Below are positions 53,062 through 62,847 of a stretch of 64,000 nt of DNA, piece after piece. A program made the translations under genes and the position numbers. The first letter of the stretch is position 1. Each line of letters opens with the position of its first letter. The notes under the pieces were generated by a model that worked only from the letters and a program-made list of their open reading frames with translations, did not search any database and had not been told where the DNA came from. The stretch is from Mesorhizobium loti (lineage in GTDB: Bacteria; Pseudomonadota; Alphaproteobacteria; Rhizobiales; Rhizobiaceae): assembly GCF_003148495.1 (NCBI RefSeq), contig NZ_QGGH01000001.1:950347-1014346 (forward strand), given 5' to 3'.

Positions 53062-54042
53062 ATGAAAGCCATTCAACTTAGCCGTTTCGGCGGTCCCGAC
53101 GTGCTGGAGGTGGTCGATCTGCCGGCACCGGTGCCGCAGGCTGGCGAGGTGGTGATCCGGGTGCAAGCCGCCGGGATCAACTTCTTCGAAGTGCTGATGC
53201 GGGCGGACCGCTACGCAGTGACGCCGCAACTTCCCATGATCCTGGGCGTGGAGGCGGCGGGCGTCGTCGAGGCCGTCGGAGAAGGCGTGGATGCACAATT
53301 GCTGAGGCGCCGCATCGCTGCGCCGCTGTTCATGTCGCAGCGTCCCCACAGCGGCTATGCGGAGCAGGTGACGATGTCAGCCGATCTCGCCGTGCCGCTG
53401 CCGGATGCGCTGCCGTTCGAGGATGCGACGGCGCTGATGGTGCAGGGGCTGACGGCTCTTCATTTGCTTCGGCAAAGCCCGCCACGGGCCAAGTCGGTGC
53501 TGGTCCCGGCCGCGTCTGGCGGCGTGGGATCGTTGCTTGTCCAACTGGCCAGGCTGAAGGGCGCACGCCAGGTGATCGCGGCCGCCGGCGGCAAGGCGAA
53601 ATTGCATTTCGCTCTGTCGCTCGGCGCCGATGCCGCGGTCGACTACAGCAAGCCGGATTGGCCAGCCCGGGTGCGCGAGATTGCAGGCGGGGAGGGCAAC
53701 GACATCATCTACGACACAGTCGGCGGCGCGCTGACGGCTGCGTCGCTGCAGGCTCTGGCGCCTGGCGGCGAACTGGTGTTCGCGGCGCTCGGCCGCTATG
53801 CGCTCACGGCTTCCGATCTGGAGGCGATGATCGGCCGCAACCAGTCGCTGAGGGGTTTCGCGCTGCTGCCGCTGCTGTCTCCCGACGTATTGAGAGCCAG
53901 CCTGTCCGAGCTGTTCAATCTGGCGGCAAGCGGCCGGCTTCGGGTTGCGATCGGCGGCCGCTTTCCGCTCGATCAGGCCGGCGAAGCGCACCAGCTGCTG
54001 GAGGAGCGCCGCTCGACAGGGAAGGTGGTGTTGATGCCCTAG
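53062..54042 (+). CDS. Zinc-type alcohol dehydrogenase/quinone oxidoreductase-like protein
   Basis: The 326-residue MDR protein has MKAIQLSRFGGPDVLEVVDL, VQAAGINFFEVLMRADRY, the NADPH-binding VLVPAASGGVGSLLVQLARL and VDYSKPDWPARVREIAGG. No structural zinc lobe cysteines are visible, so it resembles quinone oxidoreductases (QOR). ATG at 53062 is chosen. Divergent from the HxlR gene with 97 bases between. Confidence 0.9.
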   Translation: MKAIQLSRFGGPDVLEVVDLPAPVPQAGEVVIRVQAAGINFFEVLMRADRYAVTPQLPMILGVEAAGVVEAVGEGVDAQLLRRRIAAPLFMSQRPHSGYAEQVTMSADLAVPLPDALPFEDATALMVQGLTALHLLRQSPPRAKSVLVPAASGGVGSLLVQLARLKGARQVIAAAGGKAKLHFALSLGADAAVDYSKPDWPARVREIAGGEGNDIIYDTVGGALTAASLQALAPGGELVFAALGRYALTASDLEAMIGRNQSLRGFALLPLLSPDVLRASLSELFNLAASGRLRVAIGGRFPLDQAGEAHQLLEERRSTGKVVLMP

Positions 54043-54151
54043 CATCGCCATAGCGGGGATGCGACGCCAATCGGGATTGGACCTCTACATCGATGGTCCT
54101 GCCATCTGGCCGCGCCGTCTTGCCCTGATATATCCGGCTGCAATCCATCAC

Positions 54152-55078
54152 ATGAGTGAAGCCGTGAAGACATCCAGCCTGACCGGCGCCGTTTCCCCGA
54201 TGATCCCGGTGCTCGTATGCGCGCTCGGGATCTTCCTGCTGTCCGGGATGGATGCGGCGATGAAGACGCTGGTCATTGCGGTCGGCGTCTACAACACGGT
54301 GCTGTGGCGCAGCATGGTGGCGACTGTCGTCGCGGGTGCGGCCTGGTCAGTAGGGACGCGCTCAAAGCCGGCCCTTCCGGTGCTGAGACTGCATGCGCTG
54401 CGTGCCGCAATTGTCGGCATCGTTCTGATATCCTTTTTTTGGGGCCTCGCCAGGCTGCCGCTCGCCGAGGCGATCGGGCTCAGCTTCGTCGCGCCCCTGT
54501 TTGCGCTGTTCCTCGCCGCGCTGCTGCTGGGCGAACGGATCCGGCGGCAGGCTGTCTGGGCATCCTTGGCCGGCATCGCGGGCGTCGCGATCATCATGGC
54601 CGGCCAGTTCGGGCAGGCAAGCTATTCCAGAGATGCCATGCTTGGCACGGCAGCGGTGCTCGTATCGACGGTGTTCTACGGCTACAATCTGATCCTCGCC
54701 CGGCAACAGGCGCAGTTGGCCAAGCCGATCGAGATCATGTTGTTCCAGAACCTATGCGTTGCAATCATCCTCGGCCTCGCCGCACCCTGGCTCGCCGTCG
54801 CCCTGCCGACCGATCTCTGGCTTCCTTTGGCCGGGGTGACGGTGCTGTCGCTTGCCGGGCAATTCCTGATGAGCTGGTCCTACGCCCGTGCCGAAGCGCA
54901 ATATCTGATCCCGACCGAATACTCGGCCTTCATCTGGGCGGTCGCGCTTGGCTGGTTCTTCTTCGGCGAGGAGGCGACCTGGACCACGCTGACCGGAGCA
55001 TGCCTGATCGTCGCCGGCTGCCTGATCGCCGCGCGGGCAAATCCCAGGCTTGCCGAGCCAATCGAGGCGGCGGTTTGA
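54152..55078 (+). CDS. DMT-family (EamA) transporter
   Basis: The 308-residue protein has ten hydrophobic segments in two EamA halves, for example IPVLVCALGIFLLSGMDAAM and SFVAPLFALFLAALLLGER in the first half and YLIPTEYSAFIWAVALGWFF in the second. EamA members export amino acids, nucleosides or drugs. It may be monocistronic, because 109 bases separate it from the QOR gene. ATG at 54152 is chosen over longer readings. Confidence 0.88.
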   Translation: MSEAVKTSSLTGAVSPMIPVLVCALGIFLLSGMDAAMKTLVIAVGVYNTVLWRSMVATVVAGAAWSVGTRSKPALPVLRLHALRAAIVGIVLISFFWGLARLPLAEAIGLSFVAPLFALFLAALLLGERIRRQAVWASLAGIAGVAIIMAGQFGQASYSRDAMLGTAAVLVSTVFYGYNLILARQQAQLAKPIEIMLFQNLCVAIILGLAAPWLAVALPTDLWLPLAGVTVLSLAGQFLMSWSYARAEAQYLIPTEYSAFIWAVALGWFFFGEEATWTTLTGACLIVAGCLIAARANPRLAEPIEAAV

Positions 55079-55112
55079 GGAAGTCATGTGATGCCGGGAT
55101 CACGCCCGCGCG

Positions 55113-56621
55113 TTACTCGGGAAGACCGGCTTTGCGAAAGCCATCAACGAAATGCTCGAGCGTAGCGGCGTCGCGGAACGGCTCCATCGTGACCCAATGG
55201 CTGGTTGTAAAATGCGGGTTGCCGACGAGGAACAGTTCGGCCTCCGCGTGCGCCTCGTCGAGCCGGCCGAGTTGCGCCAGGCTTGCCGCCAGGAAACGGC
55301 GTGAGCTTGTGCGATAGGTCTCGTCCCTGAGCAGGGTCTCGACAGCGGCGTCGTAATCGCGCGCCGCATATTGCGCCTGGCCGAGCGTCATATGATACCA
55401 GCTTGCCGGAAACGGGTTCAGCCGGAACGCCTTGCTGATATGCTCGAGGCCCTCTTCGACCCGTCCGGCCAGGACCGCGATGTCGGACAATGCCGCCCAG
55501 GTGTCGGCCTCGTTCGGGTCGAGTTCGATCGCCTTGGCGAATTCCGCATCTGCTTCAGTGAAGCTGCGCTCGTAGGCAAGCAGGTAAGCCAGTATCCAGC
55601 GACAGCCGGCATCGTTGGGATCGATCGCCACGGCCTTGCGGGCCAGTTCCAAGGCAACGCTGCGGGCGGCTTCGGTTGGTCCGCCCCAATGCACCTGTCC
55701 CATCCAGTGGTTCATGGCAAGCCAGCGATAGGGCTCGGCGTATTCGGGATCGAGCGACACCGCGCGCGTGAGCATCAGATGCGCTTCCTGCGCCATCTGC
55801 GGCGAGTCGTCGATCAGCTTGCGCGCCCGCACGCAGAGGTCGTAGGCCTCGAGATTCTTGGGCCGGTTGCGCGGCGGCGATGCGCGCAGCCGGCCGAGCA
55901 ACGCCTCCACGATCTTGGCCGTCACCTCGTCCTGAACGGCAAAGATGTCTTCCAGGCCGCGATCGAAGCGTTCCGCCCACAGATGATCGCCGCTCACCGC
56001 GTCGACCAGTTGGGCGTTGATGCGCACACGCCCCGCGGCACGTCTTGCGCTGCCCTCCAGCAGATAGCGCACGCCAAGATCCCCGGCGATCTCGCGCACG
56101 TCCATCGCTTTTCCCTTATAGGCAAAGGCCGAGTTGCGCGCGATGACGAACAGATCCGAGATCCTGGACAGGTCGGTGATCAGGTCTTCGGTCAACCCGT
56201 CGGCGAAGGAGTCCTGCTCGGGATCGTTGCTGAAATTGACGAAAGGCAGCACGGCAATCGATGGTTTGTCGGGCAGTGGCAATGGTTTTCGCTTCGCGTC
56301 GGCGAGCTGTTCGACGGCGCCTGCGAAGCGGTAGCCGACGCGCGGAACCGTGGATATCCATTCACCGCCGTCGGCCACCGGACCAAGCAGCTTGCGCAGC
56401 TGCGCGATCTGGACGGTGAGGTTGCCTTCCTCGACGGCCGTGCCCGGCCACGCCGCGTCCATCAGTTCGGCCTTGCCGAGGATGTCGCCGGGCCGTCCGA
56501 CAAGTGCTGCAAGCAGACTTAGTCCGCGGTAGCCAACGGCAACGGGCACATCATTCCGAAGCAGCGTTCCCGCACCCGGATCAAGCACGAACGGACCAAA
56601 GGCAAAGCGCGATCCCTGCAT
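55113..56621 (-). CDS. Winged-helix/TPR regulator (CadC-like, SARP-like)
   Basis: The 502-residue protein has an OmpR-like winged helix at residues 5-100 (FAFGPFVLDPGAGTLLRNDV, GYRGLSLLAALVGRPGDILG, TVQIAQLRKLLGP, VPRVGYRF). A middle domain of the adenylate-cyclase-associated type follows (IAVLPFVNFSNDPEQDSFAD, GLTEDLITDLSRISDLFVIA). The rest is TPR-like (ARKAVAIDPNDAGCRWILAY, FAKAIELDPNEADTWAAL). Such proteins are common in rhizobia; their signals are unknown. It is convergent with the DMT transporter gene. Confidence 0.88.
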   Translation of the reverse strand: MQGSRFAFGPFVLDPGAGTLLRNDVPVAVGYRGLSLLAALVGRPGDILGKAELMDAAWPGTAVEEGNLTVQIAQLRKLLGPVADGGEWISTVPRVGYRFAGAVEQLADAKRKPLPLPDKPSIAVLPFVNFSNDPEQDSFADGLTEDLITDLSRISDLFVIARNSAFAYKGKAMDVREIAGDLGVRYLLEGSARRAAGRVRINAQLVDAVSGDHLWAERFDRGLEDIFAVQDEVTAKIVEALLGRLRASPPRNRPKNLEAYDLCVRARKLIDDSPQMAQEAHLMLTRAVSLDPEYAEPYRWLAMNHWMGQVHWGGPTEAARSVALELARKAVAIDPNDAGCRWILAYLLAYERSFTEADAEFAKAIELDPNEADTWAALSDIAVLAGRVEEGLEHISKAFRLNPFPASWYHMTLGQAQYAARDYDAAVETLLRDETYRTSSRRFLAASLAQLGRLDEAHAEAELFLVGNPHFTTSHWVTMEPFRDAATLEHFVDGFRKAGLPE

Positions 56622-56751
56622 AGGCGCATCTATAGCTCGTTTGGAAGTTTTGAGAACTATTTGGGAGGGCTTAATTACGGCGCCGTCCGTATCGCGCAGA
56701 ATTCAACCTCATCGAGAGCCACCGCGCCCTCAAAACCATATGGAGGTTGCC

Positions 56752-57006
56752 ATGACCAATACCCTCACTTCTTCCTTGCATTGTGCAGCGCGGCCGGGAA
56801 CGCCCGTGCGGCCGGCATCGCGCCGGCTCCTGACGACCCTGCGAAGCATCATCGCGAGCTGGCACGATCGGACCTGGCGCGAGCGGATACGCTTTCGCTG
56901 GCAACTCAGGCAAATGTCGAAGGATAATCCGCATCTGATCGACGATATCGGTCTGACGATACAGCAGGTCGAGGGAGAGATCGCCAAGCCCTTCTGGGAA
57001 CGATAG
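56752..57006 (+). CDS. DUF1127 protein
   Basis: The 84-residue protein has an N-terminal Ser/Thr/Arg-rich part and the DUF1127 core WHDRTWRERIRFRWQLRQMS and IDDIGLTIQQVEGEIAKPFW. It belongs to the longer class with the closing DDIGL motif. GGAGG lies five bases before ATG 56752. Convergent with the CNNM gene. See the other DUF1127 gene at 19909. Confidence 0.88.
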   Translation: MTNTLTSSLHCAARPGTPVRPASRRLLTTLRSIIASWHDRTWRERIRFRWQLRQMSKDNPHLIDDIGLTIQQVEGEIAKPFWER

Positions 57007-57033
57007 AGCGAATGCTGCACATCGCGTCGACCG

Positions 57034-58344
57034 TCAGCGCACCGCCTCGCGGTGGCCGCCGGGCAGGCGGGTGGCGATCAGCTTGTCGATGCGGCGGCCG
57101 TCGAGATCGACCACCTCGAAGCGCCAGCCCTGCGCGTCGACGCATTCGCCGGTCGCCGGCAGATGGTGCATGTGCGCCAGCACGTAGCCGGCGACAGTCT
57201 CGTAGTCGCGGTTTTCCGGCAGGTCGATGCCGAGAATGTCGGCCATCTCGTCGGCCTGCATGTAGCCGGCAAGCAGCCACGAGCCATCCTCGCGCTTGAC
57301 GGCATTTTCTTCATCGCCGGCGTCGGTGTCCGCCCGGAACACGCCGGTGATGGCTTCCAAAATGTCGGCCGGGGTGACGATGCCTTCGAAATGGCCGTAT
57401 TCGTCATGCACCAGCGCCATCGGCACGTCGGATTCCTTGAGCTTCTGTAGCACATCCAGCGCATCGGCCTGATCGTAGACGATGGGGGCGGCGCGCACAT
57501 GCCTGCGCGGATCGAGCACGCGGCCGGCAAGCAGTGCTGCCAGCACGTCGCGCGTCTGGACGACGCCGACCATGACATCGACGCCGCCGTCGCCGGCCGG
57601 CAGCCGGGAATGCTGGGTTTCCATCAAAAGCTTGCGGATGGTGCTTTCGTCGGACTGCAGATTGATCCAGTCGACCTCGGTGCGTGGCGTCATCACGGCG
57701 CGCACGGCGCGGTCGCCAAGCCGCATGACGCCGGCGATCATGCGCCGCTCGTCGGATTCGATGGTGCCGTGATGCTCGGCCTCGGCGACCAGCATCTTGA
57801 TCTCTTCGTCGGTGACCTTTTCCTCGCTTTCGCCGCGCTGGCCGAGCAGCCACAGGATGGCGCGGCCGGAGAAGTCGAGCAGGAAGACCAGCGGCGCCGA
57901 GACGGTGGCGAGGATGGTCATTGCCGGGGCGACCCTGGCGGCGACCCTTTCAGGATCACGCAAGGCGATCTGCTTGGGCACCAGTTCGCCGACGATCAGC
58001 GAGAAATAGGTGATGATGGCAACGACGATGCCGACGCCGAGCGGATCGGCGACGGTCTCACGGATGCCGGTCGAGGCCAGGAACTGCGCCAGCCGCTCGC
58101 CGAGCGTAGCGCCCGAAAAGGCGCCCGACAACACGCCGACAAGGGTGATGCCGATCTGCACCGAGGAGAGGAACTTGCCGGGATTCGAACCAAGCTCGAG
58201 GGCGCGGCCGGCGCCATTGATGCCGCGGTCGATCATCGCTTTCAGCCGGGCCGGGCGCGACGAGACGATGGCCAGTTCGGACATCGACAAAAGGCCGTTC
58301 ACGCAGATGAGGACGACCACGATAGCGATTTCGACGTATAGCAT
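57034..58344 (-). CDS. CNNM/CorC-type membrane protein
   Basis: The 436-residue protein has the DUF21/CNNM membrane domain (about four helices: AIVVVLICVNGLLSMSELAI, then FLSSVQIGITLVGVLSGAFS, VGIVVAIITYFSLIVGELVP and a helix near 155), two CBS domains (MTPRTEVDWINL... and ESDVPMALVHDEYGHFEGIV) and a C-terminal CorC/HlyC domain (DYETVAGYVLAHMHHLPATG). CNNM proteins are Mg2+ or Na+-coupled transporters or regulators; the old hemolysin label is not reliable. Confidence 0.92.
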   Translation of the reverse strand: MLYVEIAIVVVLICVNGLLSMSELAIVSSRPARLKAMIDRGINGAGRALELGSNPGKFLSSVQIGITLVGVLSGAFSGATLGERLAQFLASTGIRETVADPLGVGIVVAIITYFSLIVGELVPKQIALRDPERVAARVAPAMTILATVSAPLVFLLDFSGRAILWLLGQRGESEEKVTDEEIKMLVAEAEHHGTIESDERRMIAGVMRLGDRAVRAVMTPRTEVDWINLQSDESTIRKLLMETQHSRLPAGDGGVDVMVGVVQTRDVLAALLAGRVLDPRRHVRAAPIVYDQADALDVLQKLKESDVPMALVHDEYGHFEGIVTPADILEAITGVFRADTDAGDEENAVKREDGSWLLAGYMQADEMADILGIDLPENRDYETVAGYVLAHMHHLPATGECVDAQGWRFEVVDLDGRRIDKLIATRLPGGHREAVR

Positions 58345-58419
58345 GAGCGGTCAATAGCATTGCCGCGCGGTCTTCGAAAATAGTCCGGCGTGTTTTTTGA
58401 GAAATGACCGGTATTTCGC

Positions 58420-59334
58420 TCACGCGGCATCCCAGGGCGGCGCCGAAAAATGTTCGACGAGAGCGTCGACGACAACCCGCACCTTTGGCGTGAGCGTGCG
58501 CGTCACCGGCCAGACGGCATGCACGACGATGTTCTCGACCAGGCAGTCCGACAGCACCATTTCGAGATCGCCGCTTTTGAGGCTGTCGGCGGCCAGCCAT
58601 GTCGGCAGGAAGGTGATGCCGCAGCCGGCAAGCGCGGCATCCAGCATCGGCTCGCCATGGCCGAGGACGAGCCGCGCCCTGGGCACGAAGGTTGCCAGAT
58701 GGCCGTCGGCGTGCCTGATGACCCAGGGACGGACGACACCCTCGCGGCCATAGCCGATGACGCTGTGATCGGCGAGATCCTCGACCGATTGCGGCCGGCC
58801 ATGCCTGTCGAGATAGGCAGGAGCAGCACAAATGGCCGAGCGCTGGGCGTAGAGGCGCCTGGCCGCAAGCGACAGGCTGTCGTCGAGTTCGCCCATGCGG
58901 ATCGCCAGGTCGATGCCCTCCTCGATCAGGTCGACGCGGCGGTCGTTGAAGGAGATTTCTACCGTCAGGTCCGGAAACTTCCTCGAGATCTCGAACAGCA
59001 CGGGGGCGACGCAGCGGCGGCCGAAGGCCAGCGGCACGTCGATCCGAAGCCGGCCGGACGGGACCTGCCGGCGCGAGGCGAGCAACGACTGTGCGGCTTC
59101 GATCTCGGCCAGGGCCCGGACGCAGGCTTCATAGTAGCTGACGCCTTCGCTGGTCGGGCTGAGGCTGCGGGTGGTGCGGTTCAGCAAGCGAACGCCGAGT
59201 CTCTGTTCCAGCTGCGCGATCGATTTGCCGATCGCCGACTTCGTCACATGCAGCCGCTCGCCTGCGCCCGTGAAGCTGCCAGCCTCGACCGATTGAACGA
59301 ATGCAACGATGCCTTGCAGGCCGGCCGTTTCCAT
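58420..59334 (-). CDS. LysR-family transcriptional regulator
   Basis: The 304-residue protein has an N-terminal HTH (FVQSVEAGSFTGAGERLHVT, KSAIGKSIAQLEQRLGVRLL, NRTTRSLSPTSEG) and a periplasmic-binding-like effector domain. It is divergent from an alcohol-dehydrogenase-like gene, with a small palindrome between, and likely regulates it. Confidence 0.92.
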   Translation of the reverse strand: METAGLQGIVAFVQSVEAGSFTGAGERLHVTKSAIGKSIAQLEQRLGVRLLNRTTRSLSPTSEGVSYYEACVRALAEIEAAQSLLASRRQVPSGRLRIDVPLAFGRRCVAPVLFEISRKFPDLTVEISFNDRRVDLIEEGIDLAIRMGELDDSLSLAARRLYAQRSAICAAPAYLDRHGRPQSVEDLADHSVIGYGREGVVRPWVIRHADGHLATFVPRARLVLGHGEPMLDAALAGCGITFLPTWLAADSLKSGDLEMVLSDCLVENIVVHAVWPVTRTLTPKVRVVVDALVEHFSAPPWDAA

Positions 59335-59395
59335 GGCGATTTCCTATTGTCGACTTGTAGTCCGCAATCAGTCGCCGAATATGCCGCACAGAAGC

Positions 59396-59410
59396 ACTAT
59401 TTTCCATAGT
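59396..59410. promoter_or_regulatory. Candidate LysR-type binding site
   Basis: ACTAT (59396-59400) and ATAGT (59406-59410) form a perfect 5-base inverted repeat, 50 bases upstream of the dehydrogenase start and 62 bases upstream of the LysR start. The size and position fit a LysR box, but it is short. Confidence 0.4.
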
Positions 59411-59460
59411 CGGAAGGCATAAATGTCTCGCGTGGCATCACTCAAGGAGCGCGAGACGAC

Positions 59461-60483
59461 ATGAGCACCCAAACCAACAGATCCTGGCAGATGAGCGGCT
59501 TCGGCCTGTCGAAGCTAAGCCAGGTGGAAGGCAAGGTTCCCCAGCCAGGGCCGCACGATTTGCTGGTGCGGACCAAGGCCGTATCGCTCAACTACAAGGA
59601 CAAGATGATCGTCGACGGCGTGCTGATCCCGGATCTCGCCTTTCCCTTCGTGCCGACATCCGACGCGGTGGGTGAAGTGGTCGCCATCGGCAGCGCGGTC
59701 AGGCGCTTTCGGGTCGGGCAACGCGTGCTCGGCCAGGTGATCGCCGACTGGCCGGATGGCGACGCGCCGCCGGTGCTGCACAAGCACACGTTGGGATCGT
59801 CGCTGTCGGGCATGCTTTCCGATCATGTCGTCTTCGGCGAGGACGCCGCAGTGCTGGCGCCGCCGTCGCTCAGCGATATCGAGGCCGCGACGCTGCCGAT
59901 CGCGGCGCTGACGGCTTGGTTCGCCATGGCCGAGGCGACCAGACCCGTGGCGGGCCAGACCATTCTGATCCAGGGCACCGGTGGCGTGTCGCTGTTTGCG
60001 CTGCAGTTCGCCTCGGCGTTTGGCCTGCGCGCCATCGTCACCTCAAGCAGCGATGAGAAGCTTGAGCGGGCAAGAAAACTCGGCGCCTGGCAAGGGATCA
60101 ACTACCGCACGCAACCGGCATGGGACGAGGCCGCGCGTGAGCTGACGAATGGGCTGGGCGTGAACCACGTGCTGGAAATGGTCGGCGGCGACAATGCGCG
60201 GCGATCGCTGAACGCGCTGGCCGCCGATGGCCGGCTGTCGATCATCGGCCTGCTGGGCGCGATGGAGCTCAGCTTCCCGATCATGCCCTTCATGCGCAAC
60301 CGCATCACCGTGCAGGGCCTGTCGGTCGGCCATCGCCGCGCCTTCGAGCGTATGAATCAGGCGATCGAGGCGCTGGCGATCAAACCGGTCATTGACAAGG
60401 TCTTTGGCTTCGACGAGGTGCCGCAGGCCTTGCAGCATCTGGAGAAAGGGCCGTTCGGCAAGATCGTGATCACCACAACCTGA
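59461..60483 (+). CDS. Medium-chain alcohol dehydrogenase/reductase
   Basis: The 340-residue protein has LLVRTKAVSLNYKDKMIVDG, VPTSDAVGEVVAIGSAVRRF, a GQTILIQGTGGVSLFALQFA coenzyme motif and VLEMVGGDNARRSLNALAAD. Catalytic zinc ligands are not seen clearly, so it is of the quinone-reductase-like branch. It is divergent from the LysR gene. GGAGCG precedes ATG. It probably reduces a small aldehyde or enone. Confidence 0.88.
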   Translation: MSTQTNRSWQMSGFGLSKLSQVEGKVPQPGPHDLLVRTKAVSLNYKDKMIVDGVLIPDLAFPFVPTSDAVGEVVAIGSAVRRFRVGQRVLGQVIADWPDGDAPPVLHKHTLGSSLSGMLSDHVVFGEDAAVLAPPSLSDIEAATLPIAALTAWFAMAEATRPVAGQTILIQGTGGVSLFALQFASAFGLRAIVTSSSDEKLERARKLGAWQGINYRTQPAWDEAARELTNGLGVNHVLEMVGGDNARRSLNALAADGRLSIIGLLGAMELSFPIMPFMRNRITVQGLSVGHRRAFERMNQAIEALAIKPVIDKVFGFDEVPQALQHLEKGPFGKIVITTT

Positions 60484-60496
60484 CCTTTGCGATGTG

Positions 60497-61204
60497 TCAG
60501 GGCAACGGCTTCAACAGACCGACAATCGCCTCGCCGTCGGTGACATAGGGATCGCCGCCGCCATTGCGCCCGGTGGCTGTCGCGCCAATGCCTGCAAGGT
60601 AGCTGGTCGAGCTCAACGTGCCGGCGGTCGCCAGATCGCGCATCAGAAAATCGCGCTCGGCGTCGATGTCGGGGCCGATATGGTGGGTGACGGCGCCGGT
60701 GTCGTGGCTGAGGCCGACGCCGCGGTCGAAGCTGGCCGAGCCCAGCCACAGCGGCCGGCCATCATCGCCGGCAGCATTGGTCTGCCAGAAGCGGACATGA
60801 TGCCGGCGGTCGGCGCTGGGGCCCTCCGGCTTTTCGAAGGCGAGATCCTGGGCGCGGCCGTCGAACAGCAGCCGGCTGACCGGCGCATCGGGGTAGGGGT
60901 GGTCGAACAACACGCTTTCGCCGATTTCGATCGCGGTCTTCAAGGTCACCGCGTCGGCGGTGTCCCAGCCGGCAACGGCGAAGGCATGGACCACCTCCTT
61001 CTGCGTGCCGACCAGGCCGACATTGATAGGGTCACCGGGAATGCCTTGCGGCGTATGCGTCACCATCTCGAAGCGCTGCGTGCGAAAACCGCGATCGTGA
61101 AACGTCCAGAATTCCGGTGCGGCGAAATAGGCCAGCGCCAGATAGGCCGCGCAGAGCGCCACCAGCCAGGTCAATGCGCGTCGTCGCAGGCTTCGTTGGC
61201 TCAT
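60497..61204 (-). CDS. LssY C-terminal-like membrane protein
   Basis: The 235-residue protein has an N-terminal TM (LTWLVALCAAYLALAYFAAP) and an LssY-like C-terminal domain: INVGLVGTQKEVVHAFAVAG, DRRHHVRFWQTNAAGDDGRP, LWLGSASFDRGVGLSH and HIGPDIDAERDFLMRDL. Legionella LssY is part of a secretion-linked locus; the function of the domain is unknown. It is convergent with the dehydrogenase gene. Confidence 0.82.
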   Translation of the reverse strand: MSQRSLRRRALTWLVALCAAYLALAYFAAPEFWTFHDRGFRTQRFEMVTHTPQGIPGDPINVGLVGTQKEVVHAFAVAGWDTADAVTLKTAIEIGESVLFDHPYPDAPVSRLLFDGRAQDLAFEKPEGPSADRRHHVRFWQTNAAGDDGRPLWLGSASFDRGVGLSHDTGAVTHHIGPDIDAERDFLMRDLATAGTLSSTSYLAGIGATATGRNGGGDPYVTDGEAIVGLLKPLP

Positions 61205-61317
61205 GAATGCGGCTCGATCCGTGCGGTATCTGTTGCCTGACGGACCCTGGAAATCAATGGTCAGCAGCGCGCAGCCGTTCTATCGTCTGCCATCGTTTTT
61301 GCGTGGGGTGAGCAGGA

Positions 61318-62037
61318 ATGGAGTGGAAGCCGGTGGGTCGCAGCTCGATGGCATTGACCGCTGACCTTGTCGCAAGGGTCGAGCGTATCGAACCGGATCC
61401 GGGTCCCGAGCCCGGAACAACCGAGCATACAGACGCGGAGTTCGATAGTCTTGTCGAGCAACTCCTGTCGGAACATCGGCCTGAAGCGCTGTGGGTTTTT
61501 GCCTATGGGTCGTTGATCTGGAACCCCGAATTCGCCCATGTCGAGCAGCGCCCGGCCACGGCGCCGGGATGGCACCGCTCGTTCTGCCTGAAGCTGACCC
61601 GCTGGCGCGGAACCCGCGATTTGCCGGCCTTGATGCTGGCCCTCGATCGAGGCGGCAGCTGCAACGGCATCGTCTATCGGCTGCCTGCGGAAGACCATTT
61701 CGGGCAACTTGGCCAGTTGATGCGCCGCGAGATCGATGCCAACCCGCCAACCAACGTGCCATGCTGGATCAAGGTCAAGACCAAGGACGGGCCGCTGCGT
61801 GCCTTGGCCTTCGTCGCCGCGCCAGACGGCAGGGCCTATGCCGGCCGGTTGCCATTGGAGCAGGTTGCCGACACGCTGGCGCGGGCTGCCGGTCATTGGG
61901 GCTCGTCGGCGCAGTACCTATTCCGAACCGTCAGCAAACTGGAGGAGAGCGGGATTCGCGACCAGAATCTCTGGCGCATCCAGGATCTGGTGGCACGACA
62001 AATCATCGCTTCCACAGGTGGCGCCCAGCGCACCTGA
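61318..62037 (+). CDS. ChaC-type gamma-glutamylcyclotransferase
   Basis: The 239-residue protein has FAYGSLIWNPEFAHVEQRPA, the ChaC signature with the YGSL loop, and later WRGTRDLPALMLALDRGGS and CNGIVYRLPAEDHFGQLGQL. ChaC enzymes cut glutathione to 5-oxoproline and Cys-Gly. ATG at 61318 follows GGGGTGAG. The N-terminal 50 residues are not part of the family core, and a later start is possible. Confidence 0.9.
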   Translation: MEWKPVGRSSMALTADLVARVERIEPDPGPEPGTTEHTDAEFDSLVEQLLSEHRPEALWVFAYGSLIWNPEFAHVEQRPATAPGWHRSFCLKLTRWRGTRDLPALMLALDRGGSCNGIVYRLPAEDHFGQLGQLMRREIDANPPTNVPCWIKVKTKDGPLRALAFVAAPDGRAYAGRLPLEQVADTLARAAGHWGSSAQYLFRTVSKLEESGIRDQNLWRIQDLVARQIIASTGGAQRT

Positions 62038-62043
62038 TCTTTC

Positions 62044-62847
62044 CTAGCGGCAGGCGCGATAACCGTTCTTGCGGTTCTTGATGTCGAAATGGAAATGGTT
62101 GCGGTGGTCGTAATTGTAGCCGGGGCCGAGCACGGTGGTGAAATACTGGCAGCCATCGGCGCGCACATTGTTGAGGAAGCCGCGGGTGCGGAAGGCGAAC
62201 AGGCCGGGCTTGCGCACATCGATATCGTCGCCATTGTTGAGCTCGATGCTCATGACGTCGAGCGCATTGCCCTTACCGTGCTCGGACAAGACACCTTCGC
62301 CGGCGATGTTGCGGCAGGAATAGCTGGAGCCCTGGTGGATGGTCTTCACGCCGGAGAAATAGCGCCAGCGGGCCGAGGGAACGAGTTCGTTCCTGGTCCA
62401 GCCGGCAAAGGTGGCGGCCATGTCGCAGGTCAGCGTCGCGGCGGGCTTCATCTGGATGTTGCCGATGGCCGAGACCTTGACCGGATAATCGATGCCGCAC
62501 TGGCCTTCATGGATCGGCACCAGGTCGGTGAAGGCAACATCGAGGCGCTTCAATTGCTGGCGACAATCGGTTTCGCTGGCCGGCATTTGCTCGACCGGGG
62601 ACATCGGCTCGTCCATGCGCGGATAAGCGGCCTGGGTCATGTAGGGATTGGAGGGAACGAGCTTCTGCATGCCTGTGTATTGCGGCACGGCTGAAGTCTG
62701 GGAGCCGACGTCGACGGCCGGTTCAAGCGACAGCACGCTGCCGGTGTTGCAGGCGGAAACCGCCACGAGGGCAAGGCCGGCGGCAAGCCCACCGATTGCC
62801 ATGCGCATGCGTCTCGATTGCCGTACGGCGGCAAATATCCCGGCCAT
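62044..62847 (-). CDS. Extensin-like C-terminal lipoprotein
   Basis: The 267-residue protein has a lipoprotein signal (lipobox VSAC, C33) and an Extensin-like C-terminal domain: ETDCRQQLKRLDVAFTDLVP, SYSCRNIAGEGVLSEHGKG, NALDVMSIEL and DHRNHFHFDIKNRKNGYRAC. SEHG...NALD and NHFHFD supply the Zn ligands of a DD-peptidase-like (M15) fold. It probably acts on peptidoglycan. It lies 117 bases downstream of a related gene on the same strand. Confidence 0.88.
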   Translation of the reverse strand: MAGIFAAVRQSRRMRMAIGGLAAGLALVAVSACNTGSVLSLEPAVDVGSQTSAVPQYTGMQKLVPSNPYMTQAAYPRMDEPMSPVEQMPASETDCRQQLKRLDVAFTDLVPIHEGQCGIDYPVKVSAIGNIQMKPAATLTCDMAATFAGWTRNELVPSARWRYFSGVKTIHQGSSYSCRNIAGEGVLSEHGKGNALDVMSIELNNGDDIDVRKPGLFAFRTRGFLNNVRADGCQYFTTVLGPGYNYDHRNHFHFDIKNRKNGYRACR